Notes: generated by a model from the letters alone, not told the origin. 45,779 nucleotides of DNA from an uncultured Peptococcaceae bacterium (GCA_947625705.1 CANQPG010000008.1:1-45779), one strand, 5' to 3'; counted from the first letter of the stretch, positions 33,733-42,849 are shown. Numbers and translations: made by a program.

Positions 33733-35283
33733 TTATTCCCACTCGATAGTCGCCGGTGGCTTGGAGGTGATATCATACACCACGCGGTTGATGTGCGGCA
33801 CCTCGTTGACGATACGCACCGAAACGCGATCCAGCACATCGTAAGGAATACGCGCCCAATCAGCGGTCATGAAGTCGGTGGTGGTGACGGAGCGCAGCGC
33901 CAGCGTGTAATCGTAAGTGCGGCCGTCGCCCATTACGCCGACGGAGCGCATATTGGTCAGCACGGCAAAATACTGGTTCATCGCGCCCTCCAGACCGGCC
34001 TTGGCGATCTCGTCGCGGAAGATGAAATCCGCCTCACGGAGTATTGCCAGCTTGGGCTCGGTGATGTTGCCGATAATACGAATGGCCAGCCCCGGGCCGG
34101 GGAACGGCTGGCGCATCACGATATATTCCGGCAGCTCCAGCTCGCGCCCCAGCTGCCGCACCTCGTCCTTGAAAAGCTGGCGCAGCGGCTCGATGATCTC
34201 CTTAAAATCGACATATTCCGGCAGGCCGCCCACGTTGTGGTGGCTCTTGATGACCGCCGCGTCGCCGAGACCCGATTCGATCACGTCGGGGTAGATGGTG
34301 CCCTGCACCAGATAATCCACCCGGCCGATCTTCTTGCCCTCCTCCTCAAACACGCGGATAAATTCCTCGCCAATGATCTTGCGCTTGGTCTCAGGGTCGG
34401 ATACCCCGGCAAGTTTCCCGAGGAAGCGCGCCCCCGCGTCCACGCGCACAAAGTTGATATCCCAACGGGCAAACGCGGCCTCCACCTCGTCGCCCTCGTT
34501 TTTGCGCAGCAGCCCATGATCGACGAAAACGCAGGTCAGCTGCCGCCCTACGGCCTCGGCCAGCAGAGCCGCCGCCACCGACGAATCCACGCCGCCCGAA
34601 AGCGCCAGCAGCACCTGACCATCGCCCACTTTCTCGCGGATCGCGGCAATAGAGCGCTTTTTGAAGTCCTCCATCGTCCAGTCGCCCGAGGCGTGGCATA
34701 TCTCATACAGGAAATTACGCAGCATGGCCGAGCCGTTTTCGGTATGGTTGACCTCCGGGTGGAACTGCACACCGTAAAAACCGCGCGCCGCGTCGGCGAT
34801 CGCCACGTTGGGGCAGGCGGCGGAATGTGCCGTAAGCGAAAAGCCCTCCGGGAGTTTCGCCATATAGTCGCCGTGGCTCATCCAGGAGACGCCCTCCGCG
34901 GGCAGCCCCTTAAACAGCAGGCAGTCGATATCGTAAACGGTGGCGGTTTTGCCGTATTCGCGGGCGGTATCACTTGCCGCCGGGGTCACCTCGCCGCCCA
35001 GCTGCGCCGCCAGCAGCTGGCAGCCGTAGCAGATACCCAGCACCGGCACGCCCAGCTCAAAAACGCCGGGGTCGCATTTCGGCGAGTTTGCCTCGTAAAC
35101 GCTGCCCGGCCCGCCGGTGAAGATAATGCCGATGGGGTGCATCGCCTTGATCTCCGCCAGCGGCGTTTTATATGATTTGACCTCGCAATAGACGTTATGT
35201 TCACGGACACGGCGGGCGATCAGCTGGTTATACTGGCCGCCGAAGTCCAAAATCAGCACTAACTGATGTTCCTGCATTGCCAT
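33733..35283 (-). CDS. guaA: GMP synthase (glutamine-hydrolysing)
   Basis: Converts XMP to GMP using ATP and glutamine. The 516-residue protein has the class I amidotransferase domain ([10 protein letters not shown], nucleophile C85 in GICYGCQ, QFHPEV), the PP-loop [10 protein letters not shown], and the C-terminal dimerisation domain ending [12 protein letters not shown] 35283 lies close behind AAGGGGG; the ATG two codons later (35277) is spaced better and may be the true start. It follows pyrG by 18 bases, so two glutamine-dependent nucleotide enzymes share one operon. Confidence 0.97.
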   Translation of the reverse strand: MAMQEHQLVLILDFGGQYNQLIARRVREHNVYCEVKSYKTPLAEIKAMHPIGIIFTGGPGSVYEANSPKCDPGVFELGVPVLGICYGCQLLAAQLGGEVTPAASDTAREYGKTATVYDIDCLLFKGLPAEGVSWMSHGDYMAKLPEGFSLTAHSAACPNVAIADAARGFYGVQFHPEVNHTENGSAMLRNFLYEICHASGDWTMEDFKKRSIAAIREKVGDGQVLLALSGGVDSSVAAALLAEAVGRQLTCVFVDHGLLRKNEGDEVEAAFARWDINFVRVDAGARFLGKLAGVSDPETKRKIIGEEFIRVFEEEGKKIGRVDYLVQGTIYPDVIESGLGDAAVIKSHHNVGGLPEYVDFKEIIEPLRQLFKDEVRQLGRELELPEYIVMRQPFPGPGLAIRIIGNITEPKLAILREADFIFRDEIAKAGLEGAMNQYFAVLTNMRSVGVMGDGRTYDYTLALRSVTTTDFMTADWARIPYDVLDRVSVRIVNEVPHINRVVYDITSKPPATIEWE

Positions 35284-35301
35284 ATGCCCCCTTTTCCCTG
35301 C

Positions 35302-36924
35302 CTATTTCTGCTGCCCCGCCAAGCTGGCGCCGATGAACGAAGCGAACAGCGGGTGCGGCTTGTTGGGGCGGCTCTTGAATTCCGGGTGGAACTGGCAGGC
35401 CACAAACCACGGGTGGTCGGGCAGCTCCAGCATTTCGATCACGCTTTTATCCGGCGCGGCGCCGCACAGCACCAGCCCGGCGCGCTCGTAATCGGCCAGA
35501 TAATCATTGTTCACCTCATAGCGGTGGCGGTGACGCTCATGGATCAGTTCCTCGCCGTAAATGGCGCGAGCATGGCTGCCGGCCGCCAGCGCGCAGGGAT
35601 AAAGCCCCAGCCGCAGCGTCCCGCCGAGGTTGCGCTCCTCGCGCTGCCCCGGCAGAAAATCGATCACCGGATAAGGCGTCGCGTCGTCAAACTCGGTGGA
35701 GTTGGCGCCCGCCCAGCCCAGCACGTCGCGGGCGAACTCGATCAGCGCGATCTGCATACCCAGGCAAATGCCGAAGTAGGGCTTGGCGTTTTCCCGCGCA
35801 TAGCGGGCGGCCAGAATTTTGCCCTCGATACCGCGGTTGCCGAAGCCGCCCGGCACCAAAACGCCGTCCACATCACCAAGGATCTGCTCCACCGTCTGCG
35901 GTGTGATGTCCTCGGAGTCGACCCATTTAATATCCACCGCCGCGTTGTTGGCAAAGCCGCCGTGCTTCAGCGCCTCCACCACGCTCAAATAAGCGTCGTG
36001 CAGCGCCACATATTTGCCGACCAGCGCGATATGTACCGTGTGCTGCAAATTACGGCTGGTCTCCACCATGCGCTGCCAGTCCGTCAGATCGGGACTTGCG
36101 GCACAGGCCAGCTTCAGCTTGTCCACAATGATCTGGCAGAGGTTTTCCTGCTCCAGCGCCAGCGGAATGGCGTAAAGGCTGTCCAGGTCAAGGTTTTCGA
36201 TCACCATTTCCACCGGCACGTTGCAGAGCTGCGAGATTTTCCGCCGCGCGTTATACGGCAGCGGCACTTCCGTCCGGCAGACGATGACGTCGGCCTGGAT
36301 ACCCTGGCTTAAAAGCTCGCGGATACTGTGCTGGGTGGGTTTGGTTTTAATTTCGCAGGATTTGGCCAGATACGGCACCAGCGTCACGTGTACATAGACG
36401 CAGTTTTCGCGCCCCACGTCGCTGCCGAACTGGCGGATAGCCTCGATAAACGGCAGAGACTCGATATCGCCCACCGTGCCGCCCACCTCGATGATCGCCA
36501 CGTCAGCGCTGGCCGTCTCCACGTTCAGGCGGATATTCTCCTTGATCTTGTTGGTGATGTGCGGGATCATCTGCACCGTGCCGCCCTCATAGCTGCCGCT
36601 GCGTTCCTCTTTCAAAACGCTGTCGAACACGCGGCCGGAGGTGACGTTGGAGTATTTATTCAGGCTTTCGTCGATAAAGCGCTCATAATGCCCCAGGTCA
36701 AGGTCGGTCTCCGCGCCGTCGTCGGTGACGAACACCTCGCCGTGCTGATAGGGGCTCATGGTACCGGGGTCAATGTTCAGATAGGGGTCCAGCTTCTGCA
36801 TGGTCACGCGCACGCCGCGCGCTTTCAGCAGCCGGCCGATCGAGGCCGCCGTAATGCCCTTGCCCAGACCGGAAACCACGCCGCCGGTCACGAAAACATA
36901 CTTGGTGGGGTTTTTGCTTGACAT
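35302..36924 (-). CDS. pyrG: CTP synthase
   Basis: Aminates UTP to CTP with glutamine and ATP. The 540-residue protein has the synthase domain with P-loop-like [11 protein letters not shown] and [12 protein letters not shown], then the amidotransferase domain with GGFGNRG and the nucleophile Cys in YFGICLGMQ. Length is normal. GGATAGGAG precedes the ATG. The leader between the predicted promoter (37051-37079) and the ATG is about 120 bases; B. subtilis pyrG is controlled by reiterative transcription at the start site, which cannot be judged here. Confidence 0.98.
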   Translation of the reverse strand: MSSKNPTKYVFVTGGVVSGLGKGITAASIGRLLKARGVRVTMQKLDPYLNIDPGTMSPYQHGEVFVTDDGAETDLDLGHYERFIDESLNKYSNVTSGRVFDSVLKEERSGSYEGGTVQMIPHITNKIKENIRLNVETASADVAIIEVGGTVGDIESLPFIEAIRQFGSDVGRENCVYVHVTLVPYLAKSCEIKTKPTQHSIRELLSQGIQADVIVCRTEVPLPYNARRKISQLCNVPVEMVIENLDLDSLYAIPLALEQENLCQIIVDKLKLACAASPDLTDWQRMVETSRNLQHTVHIALVGKYVALHDAYLSVVEALKHGGFANNAAVDIKWVDSEDITPQTVEQILGDVDGVLVPGGFGNRGIEGKILAARYARENAKPYFGICLGMQIALIEFARDVLGWAGANSTEFDDATPYPVIDFLPGQREERNLGGTLRLGLYPCALAAGSHARAIYGEELIHERHRHRYEVNNDYLADYERAGLVLCGAAPDKSVIEMLELPDHPWFVACQFHPEFKSRPNKPHPLFASFIGASLAGQQK

Positions 36925-37050
36925 AATTTCGTCTCCTATCCTGTTTCGTCATATTCCGCCGAAAAATTGCCATATTAAAAGCGGTTTCCCGACAAATGCG
37001 AAAAAACCGTTGCGATTATGTACCGTGACCATACAAACTATCCACATTTA

Positions 37051-37079
37051 ATTTTAGCTTGTTTTCACATAAATAGCAA
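37051..37079 (-). promoter_or_regulatory. Promoter of pyrG-guaA
   Basis: TTGCTA (37074-37079) and TAAAAT (37051-37056) on the minus strand, 17-base spacer. Confidence 0.6.
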
Positions 37080-37134
37080 GCCTTAGCGGGCATTTTAGCC
37101 GCTAAATTTTGCGAATATTGCCGAGGGCGCGCCT

Positions 37135-37584
37135 TTAGACGCGGCGGCTGCGGAAAAACTCCTGCAACAGCGCCGCGCAGGCCGCCTCGCAGATACCGCC
37201 GATGACCTGCGGCTTATAGAGCGCGTCCTGATACTCCGGCACGTTAAAGGCCGAGCCGCAGGCGCCGAAGCGGCTGTCCGGGCAGCCGTATACCACCCGC
37301 CCCACGCGGCTCAGCACGATGGCCCCGGCGCACATCGGGCAGGGCTCCATCGTGACAAACAGCGTGCAATCGGAGAGAGCGCGGCTTTGCAGGCGCTCTT
37401 GGGCGGCGGCGATGACCAGCATTTCGGCATGAGCCAGCGGATCCTGCCGCGCCTCCGTCAAATTATGAGCGCGGGCGATGATCTCGCCGCCCTGCACCAT
37501 CACCGCACCAACCGGGACTTCGCCCAATGCTGCGGCCTGCCTGGCCAGCGTCAACGCTTCGTTCATGTAATCGGTCAGCTGCAT
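37135..37584 (-). CDS. tadA: tRNA-specific adenosine deaminase
   Basis: Converts A34 to inosine in tRNA-Arg(ACG). The 149-residue protein has the zinc-binding deaminase motifs HAEML (His and catalytic Glu) and MEPCPMCAGA (two Cys), and the YGCPDSRFGACGS loop typical of TadA. GAGGAG precedes the ATG by eight bases. It stands alone on the minus strand between the pyrG promoter and element pair F. Confidence 0.95.
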   Translation of the reverse strand: MQLTDYMNEALTLARQAAALGEVPVGAVMVQGGEIIARAHNLTEARQDPLAHAEMLVIAAAQERLQSRALSDCTLFVTMEPCPMCAGAIVLSRVGRVVYGCPDSRFGACGSAFNVPEYQDALYKPQVIGGICEAACAALLQEFFRSRRV

Positions 37585-37612
37585 AAGTAAATCTCCTCTA
37601 TATTAGGGTTTT

Positions 37613-37772
37613 GCAGGGCATTGATAAAACTTTCCGCTTCATGATCTGCGCAAATTACGCGGAAAGTATTATCAATACCCGCTGGAATAAGCATGGGCTC
37701 CGATAAAACTTTTCCACTTCATGACCTCCGCTTCGCTTCGCTAAATCAGTGGAAAAGTATTATCCGAGCCTG
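37613..37772. repeat. Palindromic element pair F (F1, F2)
   Basis: F1 (37613-37684) has arms CAGGGCATTGATAAAACTTT and AAAGTATTATCAATACCCGC; F2 (37693-37772) has arms GGGCTCCGATAA and TTATCCGAGCC. Both have the forward core; F2 has the long CCGCTTCGCTTCGCTAAAT version. They lie between tadA and the tRNA-Gln terminator; no gene was seen in 37585-37824. Confidence 0.85.
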
Positions 37773-37787
37773 CATAAGGGTTCAATA

Positions 37788-37823
37788 ATAAAAGAAGAAC
37801 CCCTCAATAAACTGAGAGGCTCT
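37788..37823 (-). terminator. Terminator after tRNA-Gln
   Basis: On the minus strand GAGCCTCTCA/TGAGGGGTTC is followed by TTCTTTT, directly after the tRNA 3' end. Confidence 0.8.
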
Positions 37824-37824
37824 T

Positions 37825-37899
37825 TGGCTGGGGTACTAGGATTCGAACCTAGGAATGCTGGTGCCAGAAACCAGTGCCTTACCGCTTGGCCATACCCCA
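37825..37899 (-). tRNA. tRNA-Gln (CUG)
   Basis: Cloverleaf of 75 bases with encoded CCA: acceptor TGGGGTA/TACCCCA, D-arm GCCAAGCGGTAAGGC, anticodon stem CTGGT/ACCAG around loop TTCTGGC giving anticodon CTG, and T-arm with GGTTCGAATCC. The 5' end resembles glutamine tRNAs. It is 64 bases downstream of tRNA-Arg and probably in the same transcript. Confidence 0.95.
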
Positions 37900-37963
37900 T
37901 CATATGACGGACGCGCAAACCGCTTCCGTGAATGTTTCGGCTAAATTCACGGATGCGGCCGGC

Positions 37964-38040
37964 TGGTGTGCTTGACAGGAATCGAACCTGCGACCTGCCG
38001 CTTAGGAGGCGGCCGCTCTATCCAACTGAGCTACAAACAC
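37964..38040 (-). tRNA. tRNA-Arg (CCU)
   Basis: Cloverleaf of 77 bases with encoded CCA: acceptor GTGTTTG/CAAGCAC, D-arm GCTCAGTTGGATAGAGC, anticodon stem GCCGC/GCGGC around CTCCTAA giving anticodon CCT (reads AGG), T-arm GCAGGTTCGATTCCTGT. A strong promoter lies 21 bases upstream at 38061-38089. Confidence 0.95.
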
Positions 38041-38060
38041 CCGTGGTTTAACGCTTGTAT

Positions 38061-38089
38061 ATTATATATTATTCCGCGCCAAAGGTCAA
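38061..38089 (-). promoter_or_regulatory. tRNA operon promoter
   Basis: TTGACC (38084-38089) and TATAAT (38061-38066) on the minus strand with a 17-base spacer, immediately upstream of tRNA-Arg. Confidence 0.8.
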
Positions 38090-38123
38090 GCCCCCGCGAG
38101 GATTTTTTTGCAAATTTTTCCGC

Positions 38124-38768
38124 TCAGCCGCCCAGCGTCACGTCCTGCTGGTCATACCACTGCAAGGCCGCCTGCAAATGCTCCGGCTGGCAGTCCGGCC
38201 AGAGCGCCTCCACCACGAAAAAATCCGCATACACCGCCTGCACCGGCAGCAGCCCGGAAAGCCTGCGCATACCGCCCCAGCGCACCACCAGATCGATCCG
38301 CGACACGTCATGCGAGCGTAAGGCCGCACACAAACCGGGGCGCGTCGGGTTAGCCACATCAGAAAGCCCCGCCAGATCCCATTCCCAGCCGTAATTGACC
38401 AGAAAATTCAGGCGTATGCCGCCGCCCGCCACCCGCTGCCGCGTCTGATAGGGCAGAAGCTCCGACGGAAACTGAGGCGACGCGTAATTGCCCACCACCA
38501 AGAGGTCTGCCCCCTCACCGGAAAGCAGCCGCACGGCCTCCACACACGCGGCGGAGAAGCTATCCCGCTGGGCGCGCGGCCGCTTGCAGTTATCGGTGGT
38601 GAAGCCGTAAAACGTCAGCTCTTTCACGCCCGCCGCCTTGGCCTGGCGCAGCAGCTGCACCCCCGGCGCCAGCCCAAACTGATAGCCCTGCTCTCGCTTT
38701 AGCCCGTGGCGCTCCGCCCAGCGCCGGTTGCCGTCCGGTATCACTGCCAAATGCTCTGGCACCCGCAT
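38124..38768 (-). CDS. Divergent cis-prenyltransferase (UppS family)
   Basis: A 214-residue member of the undecaprenyl diphosphate synthase family, which chain-elongates isoprenoid diphosphates on the membrane face. The N-terminal catalytic motif PDGNRRWA (D12) is present, as are LTFYGFTTDN and the VVEALWPD end. The C-terminal motif, normally R-T-G-G-E, is RWGGM, so the Glu that helps bind magnesium in E. coli UppS is Met167. The protein is also shorter than standard UppS. It may be an inactive or altered paralogue; a canonical uppS is expected elsewhere. GGGGAGGG precedes the ATG. Confidence 0.75.
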   Translation of the reverse strand: MRVPEHLAVIPDGNRRWAERHGLKREQGYQFGLAPGVQLLRQAKAAGVKELTFYGFTTDNCKRPRAQRDSFSAACVEAVRLLSGEGADLLVVGNYASPQFPSELLPYQTRQRVAGGGIRLNFLVNYGWEWDLAGLSDVANPTRPGLCAALRSHDVSRIDLVVRWGGMRRLSGLLPVQAVYADFFVVEALWPDCQPEHLQAALQWYDQQDVTLGG

Positions 38769-38827
38769 GAAACGCCCTCCCCGCCTTGGATTTACACATT
38801 TTGCAGTTTGCCCCAAACGGAGAAAAA

Positions 38828-38857
38828 TATACCCACCGAACTAACTCGGTGGGTATG
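38828..38857 (-). terminator. Terminator after the ribbon-helix-helix gene
   Basis: Stem ATACCCACCGA/TCGGTGGGTAT with a 6-base loop, followed by ATTTTT on the minus strand. Confidence 0.85.
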
Positions 38858-38859
38858 CG

Positions 38860-39012
38860 TTATTTAATTCTTTCCTCTCCCTCTAGATATTTCTTCGCTA
38901 TCAGATTGATATACTGCGAAAGCGAACGGTCATTCTCCTCCGCCAGCAGCTTCAGTTTCTCGATAACATCTTCATCTAAGGAAATGCTTATTACGCGTTT
39001 CAATGGCTTCAT
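38860..39012 (-). CDS. Ribbon-helix-helix DNA-binding protein
   Basis: A 50-residue protein with the CopG/Arc fold pattern: beta strand KRVISISLDEDV, first helix IEKLKLLAEEN, turn with NDRSLSQ and second helix YINLIAKKYLE. Such proteins dimerise and usually repress their own promoter, often as antitoxins. GGAG lies eight bases before the ATG. The direct repeat at 39039-39061 in the divergent promoter region is a likely operator. Its divergent neighbour at 39118 may be under the same control. Confidence 0.75.
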   Translation of the reverse strand: MKPLKRVISISLDEDVIEKLKLLAEENDRSLSQYINLIAKKYLEGEERIK

Positions 39013-39038
39013 CACATCAACTCCAAGCTAAAGACTAG

Positions 39039-39061
39039 CTTTATACTATCACTTTATACTA
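39039..39061. promoter_or_regulatory. Direct repeat between divergent small genes, possible RHH operator
   Basis: CTTTATACTA occurs at 39039-39048 and again at 39052-39061, 13 bp start to start. On the minus strand each copy presents a TATAAAG box that could serve as the -10 region of the RHH gene. RHH proteins bind such tandem short sites as dimers of dimers. Confidence 0.5.
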
Positions 39062-39117
39062 CAAAATATTGACTATTAATAAAAATTAATATAAAGTAAT
39101 AAAAGAGGTGAATTATT

Positions 39118-39348
39118 ATGAAGCATGATGAAGATATTGAAAGAATGGCAAAACAAGCCTTTGAAACCTATCAATCTGACATAGTGCTGATTACGTATCG
39201 AAAATCGGAGCTTGCCAAGGATATTGGCAACATAAAAAACATTCTGAAAGATGAAAACTTGGATTACAGCGCACGTTGCTATCTGATAGAAATGATTATT
39301 GAAAAGATGGAAAAAGAGATAAATGTAAAAAACCGCGAAGATATTTAG
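39118..39348 (+). CDS. Small helical protein of unknown function
   Basis: A 76-residue, AT-rich-coded, highly charged protein ([20 protein letters not shown] ...), predicted to be largely helical, with no membrane segment, signal peptide or motif I recognise. AGAGGTG lies seven bases before the ATG, and a promoter-like TTGACT (39069-39074) with TAAAGT (39092-39097) precedes it. It is divergent from the RHH gene and its 3' end overlaps the last bases of thiC on the opposite strand by four bases. Confidence 0.5.
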   Translation: MKHDEDIERMAKQAFETYQSDIVLITYRKSELAKDIGNIKNILKDENLDYSARCYLIEMIIEKMEKEINVKNREDI

Positions 39349-40658
39349 TCTTTTTCCATCACGTCGACGGTTTCCCCCGCCAGCGCCTTGTTCATGTTGC
39401 GCACGGCGCACATTTTGCCGCACATGGTGCAGGTATCCTCGCAGGCGGGGGTAGACTCCGCCCGATAGCGCCGCGCCTTTTCCGGGTCAATGGCAAGGTT
39501 GAACTGCGCTTCCCAGTCCAGCTTTTGGCGGGCACGCGCCATCGCGTCGTCCCAGTTGCGCGCGCCGGGGATACCTTTCGCCAAATCGGCCGCGTGCGCC
39601 GCGATACGCGAGGCAATTATGCCCTCCTTAACGTCGGCCAGATCGGGCAGCCGCAAATGCTCCGCCGGGGTAACATAGCACAAAAAGGCTGCGCCGTTCG
39701 CCGCCGCCAGCGCCCCGCCGATGGCCGCCGTGATGTGGTCATAGCCGGGGGCAATGTCCGTCACCAGCGGCCCCAGCACATAAAAAGGCGCGCCGTGGCA
39801 GATCGTCTGCTGTATCTGCATATTGGCGGCGATCTGATCCAGCTGCATATGCCCCGGCCCCTCAATCATCACCTGCACGTCCTGCTCCCAGGCGCGGCGG
39901 GTCAGCTCGCCCAGCACGATAAGCTCCTCGATCTGCGCAATATCCCCCGCGTCGGCCACGCACCCCGGGCGGCAGGCGTCGCCGAGGCTCAAGGTCACGT
40001 CATATTCGCGGCAAATTTGCAGGATATCGTCGAAATGCGCAAAGAACGGATTTTCCTCGCCGGTGGCCGTCATCCACGCAAACATCAGGCTGCCCCCGCG
40101 TGAGACAATGTTCATCAGCCGCGGATTGGCGCGGAAGCGCGCCGCCGTCGCGCGGTTCATGCCGCAGTGTATCGTCATAAAATCCACGCCGTCCGCCGCG
40201 TGCATACGAAAAACGTCCAGCCACTCCTGCGCGGTGATCTCCGCCAGCGGCTTGTCATAGTAGACCAGCGCGTCATAGATCGGCACGGTGCCGAGAACCG
40301 CGGGACATTCCGCCGCCAGCCGCCGCCGAAATACCTTGGTGTCGCCGAAGCTGCTCAAATCCATGATGGCCTCGGCGCCCATATCGACGGCGCTCTGCAC
40401 CTTGGCCAGCTCCTGCTCCATATCCAGGCAGTCGCGCGAGGTGCCGAGGTTCACGTTGATCTTCGTCTTAAGCTGCCGCCCGATGGCAAAGGGGCGCAGG
40501 CATTTGTGGTTTTTGTTGGCCGGTATCACTGCCTGCCCCGCCGCCACCAGCCCGCGCAGCTCCTCCGCCGCGATGCCCTCATATTCGGCGCATTTGGCCA
40601 GCTCCGGCGTGATAACGCCCGCGCGCGCCGCCGCCATTTGTGTGGTATATTTTGTCAT
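39345..40658 (-). CDS. thiC: Phosphomethylpyrimidine synthase
   Basis: Radical-SAM enzyme converting aminoimidazole ribotide to the thiamine pyrimidine. The 437-residue protein is the short form without the N-terminal extension. Features: [49 protein letters not shown] and the C-terminal cluster motif [20 protein letters not shown] precedes the ATG. No other thiamine gene and no TPP riboswitch were seen nearby. The related BzaA/B/F enzymes, which make benzimidazole for cobamides, share this fold and cannot be fully excluded. Confidence 0.9.
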   Translation of the reverse strand: MTKYTTQMAAARAGVITPELAKCAEYEGIAAEELRGLVAAGQAVIPANKNHKCLRPFAIGRQLKTKINVNLGTSRDCLDMEQELAKVQSAVDMGAEAIMDLSSFGDTKVFRRRLAAECPAVLGTVPIYDALVYYDKPLAEITAQEWLDVFRMHAADGVDFMTIHCGMNRATAARFRANPRLMNIVSRGGSLMFAWMTATGEENPFFAHFDDILQICREYDVTLSLGDACRPGCVADAGDIAQIEELIVLGELTRRAWEQDVQVMIEGPGHMQLDQIAANMQIQQTICHGAPFYVLGPLVTDIAPGYDHITAAIGGALAAANGAAFLCYVTPAEHLRLPDLADVKEGIIASRIAAHAADLAKGIPGARNWDDAMARARQKLDWEAQFNLAIDPEKARRYRAESTPACEDTCTMCGKMCAVRNMNKALAGETVDVMEKD

Positions 40659-40710
40659 GGTTGCCTCCTTATGACTTTTTTCTTCCTTATTATATATACT
40701 TTATTGCAAA

Positions 40711-40790
40711 AGGGTATTGATAATTTTTTCCGCGAAATTTAGCGAAGCGAAGCGGAGGTCATGCAGCGGAAAAATTTATCAATGCCCGTC
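40711..40790. repeat. Palindromic element G1
   Basis: A single element with arms GGGTATTGATAATTTTTTCC and GGAAAAATTTATCAATGCCC and the reverse long core GCGAAGCGAAGCGGAGGTCATG. It lies between the thiC start and the radical SAM gene's 3' end. Confidence 0.85.
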
Positions 40791-40815
40791 AGCTTAACGT
40801 GTATTCCATAGCAAA

Positions 40816-41727
40816 CTAACTTTTTTTAGCAGGTAATCTTAATTTAAGTCCTGCAAGAATTGTATCGGGACGAAGTGTCAAAACGCTCCGCATTTCTCCC
40901 GCCATGCAGAAGCCGCACTCGTCGCAGACGCCCGCCGTTTTGCCGGCGCACTCGGCCAGGCGCGTGCCGTCCGCCAGAATAAAGTTCGACACCCAGCAAT
41001 CCTTGGGGAAATCGTTGGTTTTCATCAGCTTAAGCCCGGAAACGCTGTTCATGATCGGATAACCCCGCCGCTTATAGTCGATAATGGTATCCAGCAGCCG
41101 CACCCGCTCCGCCCACGGCAGCGCCATATGCTCCGTGCCCGCGTAGGGCGTGTGGAAATTCAGCGATATCTGCTCAATGGCCGGATTGTTTTTGGCATAT
41201 TCGATCGTCTCGGCCACCGAGGGCGCGTTCAGGCGGTTGATGGCCATGTTCACGCTCAAATGCGGCTGGTGCGATTCGGCAATATGCTGCTCCAGCCGGG
41301 CGAACGCCCCCTCGCCGCGGATCATGTCGTGATATTTGCCCACGCCGTCCAGGCTCACCCAAATGCTGTCGGCGTGCAGCCAGTCGATCGGCAGCTGCGC
41401 GTTGGTCGTCACCGTGCAGGAATAGAAGCCGATCTTTTTGGCCAGCGCCATCAAATCGTTCAAATTATAATCGCCGTCACGCCAGATCGTCGGCTCGCCG
41501 CCCTCAAAATCAATGAACCGCGAACCCAGGCCGTAGGCATACTCCATCTCCCCGGCAAGCTCCTCATAGGTGCGGCTGATACCCCCGGCATGGCCGCTCT
41601 CCGCGCAATGCTTGCAGCGCAGGTTGCAGATATTCGATACGAAAAGCACCGTTTGCAGCGGCCGCTTTTGCCCCAGCACCCGCGCCCGGAAGAACCACCA
41701 CGGCAGGTAAAATAACTGTTTCAGCAT
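40816..41727 (-). CDS. Radical SAM protein with C-terminal cysteine cluster
   Basis: A 303-residue radical SAM enzyme. The cluster motif is C34-x3-C38-x2-C41 (CNLRCKHC), followed by the GGEPT motif (FEGGEPTI). The C-terminal part has further cysteines (CWVSN; ECAG; CDECGFC), a SPASM/twitch-like arrangement for one or two auxiliary clusters. A hydrophobic N-terminus (LFYLPWWFF) may contact the membrane. It begins 24 bases after a UbiA prenyltransferase on the same strand and is probably co-transcribed. Substrate is not known; a prenyl or quinone-type lipid product is a guess from the neighbour. Confidence 0.8.
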   Translation of the reverse strand: MLKQLFYLPWWFFRARVLGQKRPLQTVLFVSNICNLRCKHCAESGHAGGISRTYEELAGEMEYAYGLGSRFIDFEGGEPTIWRDGDYNLNDLMALAKKIGFYSCTVTTNAQLPIDWLHADSIWVSLDGVGKYHDMIRGEGAFARLEQHIAESHQPHLSVNMAINRLNAPSVAETIEYAKNNPAIEQISLNFHTPYAGTEHMALPWAERVRLLDTIIDYKRRGYPIMNSVSGLKLMKTNDFPKDCWVSNFILADGTRLAECAGKTAGVCDECGFCMAGEMRSVLTLRPDTILAGLKLRLPAKKS

Positions 41728-41751
41728 AACGTCTCCTTACCTTATCATATA

Positions 41752-42774
41752 TCACGCCAAAAGCCCCGCCAGCAGGCACAAAACGGCAAACGCCGAAAGC
41801 AGGTTCCGCGCCAGAAACCACCGCAGCATGAACCAATCCAGCCCCGCCGCGCAGAGCTTCGGCCAATCGCCCATCGGGCCATACCAGAACAGGCGCCTCG
41901 GCCGCGCCCCCGGCTGCCGCAGAAACTGCCGAACGGAGCCGTAAAGCGCCGCGGCCAGGGGCAGCGTCAGCCACGTCAGCAGCCACCAGGGCGAAAGCCC
42001 CCACGCCAGCACAGCCAGCCCCACCAGCAGATATGGCAGAAAGCTGAACACCGCCGTCGCCATAAGCTGCCGCCCCGGCGTTTGCAGCAACGCCGCCAAA
42101 GTTCGCTTCCCGGCGAAAGCGTCCGCCTTGATATCCAGCACCGAGTGCGTATAAACGATGTTGGTCACTAAAAGACCCAGCGCCAGCCCCAGCGCCAGCG
42201 CCCGCCAGATATGCGCGCCGCCCGCCGCCAGATACACCCCCAGACCCAGCAGCGGCCCGAAGATAACGCCGATCGTCAGCTCGCCGAAACCGCGATAGCT
42301 CAAACGCAGCGGCTCACCGGAATACTCGATCCCCAGCAGCAGCCCCAGCGCCGCCGGCCAGACGATCGGCCAGCCCGCCGCCAGCCACACCAAAAGACCG
42401 CATAACGCCGCCGCCCCGCCGAAGCCGAGGCAGGCCAAAAGCAGCTCATCAAGCGTCGCCGCGCCCGATGTGATATACGCGCATTTGGCAGTGCGGGCGC
42501 GCTCGCCCTTTTTTGCCAGATCGCTGCGGAAGCCGCTGCCGATCTTCTTATAATCAAAGTAATCGTCAAACAAATTGAGGCTTAAATGCGCCAGCTCCGC
42601 CCCCAGAATGGCCAGCAGGCCGATAAGCGGAGCAAACCCCGCCTCGCCCGCGGCCAGCGCATAAGCCGCCAGCGCGGGCAGCAGGCTTTGCGGCAGCGAT
42701 ACCGGCCGGGCATTGTGATACCAAAACTTGAGGCGCGCCCAAACACCGCGCCGCTTTTCACCCGTCACCTGCAT
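41752..42774 (-). CDS. UbiA-family membrane prenyltransferase
   Basis: A 340-residue integral membrane protein with eight or nine hydrophobic segments. The first Asp-rich motif is NLFDDYFDYKKIGS (N67, D70, D71, D74); the second is SVLDIKADAFAGKRT. This places it in the UbiA/MenA superfamily, which attaches polyprenyl chains to aromatic acceptors or makes related lipids. No menaquinone genes are nearby, so MenA identity is not established. GAGGGGG precedes the ATG, and a promoter with a palindromic operator lies at 42822-42849. Confidence 0.82.
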   Translation of the reverse strand: MQVTGEKRRGVWARLKFWYHNARPVSLPQSLLPALAAYALAAGEAGFAPLIGLLAILGAELAHLSLNLFDDYFDYKKIGSGFRSDLAKKGERARTAKCAYITSGAATLDELLLACLGFGGAAALCGLLVWLAAGWPIVWPAALGLLLGIEYSGEPLRLSYRGFGELTIGVIFGPLLGLGVYLAAGGAHIWRALALGLALGLLVTNIVYTHSVLDIKADAFAGKRTLAALLQTPGRQLMATAVFSFLPYLLVGLAVLAWGLSPWWLLTWLTLPLAAALYGSVRQFLRQPGARPRRLFWYGPMGDWPKLCAAGLDWFMLRWFLARNLLSAFAVLCLLAGLLA

Positions 42775-42821
42775 CGAACCGCCCCCTCGCCCAAAATTTT
42801 GCTTGGCTTTTGCCTCGCTTC

Positions 42822-42849
42822 GTTATACTATATTATTATAGTATGTCAA
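42822..42849 (-). promoter_or_regulatory. Promoter of the UbiA-radical SAM operon with internal palindrome
   Basis: TTGACA (42844-42849) and TATAAC (42822-42827) on the minus strand, 16-base spacer. The 20-bp palindrome ATACTATA-4-TATAGTAT at 42825-42844 fills the spacer, so a dimeric regulator bound here would block RNA polymerase. Confidence 0.65.
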
